A stretch of DNA of 14,548 bases from Pseudomonadota bacterium (lineage in GTDB: Bacteria > Pseudomonadota > Alphaproteobacteria > Acetobacterales > Acetobacteraceae): the NCBI GenBank assembly GCA_021798375.1, contig JAJZHU010000023.1, positions 1-14,548 of the forward strand, in the 5' to 3' direction. Positions 13,905 to 14,548 of the stretch are shown here, piece by piece (within the stretch, counting starts at the first letter, position 1; each line of letters starts with the position of its first letter). Under the pieces are notes generated by a model. The model had not been told where the DNA came from. It saw nothing but the letters and a program-made list of their open reading frames with translations, and ran no database searches. The position numbers were made by a program, and so were the translations under genes.

Positions 13905-14548
13905 ATGACAACGTCTATATTGGCCTCGCAGCCACGCGGCGGTTTTCTGGTTGGCTTGATCGGGAGCGGGATCGGTGGTTCCTTTTCGCCCCAATTGCAC
14001 GAGACCGAAGCGCGTGAGCAGGGATTTGAATTGCACTACCGCCTGATCGATGCGCAACAGCGTGGTTTTTCCGCCACTGATTTGCCGCGCTTGCTGGATG
14101 CGATGGCGTTGGTCGGTTTTCAGGGCAGCAATGTTACCCATCCGTTTAAAGAGGCGGTCCTGCCATCGCTCGGCTCGTTGTCGGATGCCGCCGCGGCGAT
14201 TGGCGCGGTCAATACCATCGTTCATGATCCCGCGCGGGGTTGGGTGGGGCACAATACCGATTGGTTGGGCTTTGTGGAAAATTTTCGGCGTTTTCTGCCG
14301 GGGGCTGCGATAGATCGTGTCATGTTGCTGGGCGCCGGCGGGGCAGGGGCGGCGATCGGCTATGGCATGTTGCGCCACGGGGTTGGAGAATTAATTGTCT
14401 GTGACAGTGATAAAAATAAATCTTCTGCTTTGCGAAATAAACTTGCTGATTTGTTTGGCTCGGCGCGGGTGCGCCGGATCGATGCGCCACGGGAGGCGAT
14501 GGATCGTGTCGATGGCGTGATCAATGCGACGCCGATTGGTATGCATGG
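13905..14548 (+). CDS. Shikimate/quinate dehydrogenase-family protein (partial, C-terminus beyond window)
   Basis: AroE-type enzymes interconvert 3-dehydroshikimate and shikimate, or 3-dehydroquinate and quinate. The visible 214 residues hold the substrate domain: SFSP (26-29), NVTHPFK (77-82, catalytic-type K82), GAVNT (N103) and GHNTDWLGF (D119). The coenzyme domain follows with GAGGAG (143-148). After the second coenzyme strand the sequence is VCDSDKNKS (165-173), with D167. Biosynthetic NADP enzymes usually have NRT here, while NAD-using catabolic quinate/shikimate dehydrogenases have an Asp. GLIGSGIGGSFSPQLHETEA also resembles the catabolic group. ATG 13905 has only a weak GGA upstream. 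Divergence from a LysR gene supports a catabolic role. Bases about 14389-14455 are strikingly AT-rich compared with the rest of the gene. Confidence 0.88.
   Translation, partial: MTTSILASQPRGGFLVGLIGSGIGGSFSPQLHETEAREQGFELHYRLIDAQQRGFSATDLPRLLDAMALVGFQGSNVTHPFKEAVLPSLGSLSDAAAAIGAVNTIVHDPARGWVGHNTDWLGFVENFRRFLPGAAIDRVMLLGAGGAGAAIGYGMLRHGVGELIVCDSDKNKSSALRNKLADLFGSARVRRIDAPREAMDRVDGVINATPIGMH

Noticed and set aside
13902..14378. Minus-strand open frame of 158 codons
   Set aside because: It is the shadow of the shikimate/quinate dehydrogenase gene.

Overview
The window reads as GC-rich chromosomal DNA from a motile, Gram-negative alphaproteobacterium. The main clues are a DksA with a degenerate zinc finger, FliX (a flagellar regulator known only from alphaproteobacteria), a sigma-54/ftr-type flagellar control region, a complete MinCDE system, a large outer-membrane TonB receptor, and intergenic TAGAGC-bounded palindromes. 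I cannot fix the family.

Layout. (1) 1-78 is the tail of an unrecognised gene. (2) 79-439 holds no gene but is packed with palindromes; one 54-bp unit recurs exactly at 6823-6876. (3) 440-1748 holds a small membrane protein overlapping an NDUFA9-like SDR protein. (4) 1800-4730 is a flagellar and stress-regulator block. dksA and fliX are on the minus strand. The flgI, cheL-like (FlgJ N-domain) and flgN-like genes form a tightly overlapping operon on the plus strand. The fliX/flgI divergent region carries a near-perfect sigma-54 promoter and an upstream element matching the Caulobacter ftr (FlbD-binding) consensus. (5) 4840-6626 is minC-minD-minE, closed by a strong terminator at 6692-6749. (6) 6750-7115 is intergenic and carries the second copy of the 54-bp repeat.

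(7) 7116-14548 looks like an accessory catabolic region. It has a TonB-dependent receptor, a secreted tannase/feruloyl esterase-family enzyme and a secreted DUF3237 protein. These are followed by an unusual GntR/FCD-like regulator with two winged-helix domains. A LysR regulator is transcribed divergently from a shikimate/quinate dehydrogenase-family gene that runs off the window. The dehydrogenase has an acidic residue where biosynthetic AroE enzymes normally have an NADP-binding basic motif, suggesting an NAD-linked catabolic enzyme. A LysR box and a palindromic bidirectional -10 region lie between these two genes.

Working model (inference): the right half takes up and hydrolyses a plant phenolic ester, for example a chlorogenate-, tannin- or hydroxycinnamate-type ester. 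The released quinate or shikimate moiety would be oxidised by the dehydrogenase. The left half is ordinary core biology (motility, division-site selection, stringent response) with readable regulatory DNA. Most interesting: the tandem-wHTH regulator, the ester/quinate gene set, the sigma-54/ftr region, and the 54-bp direct repeats bracketing the core block.
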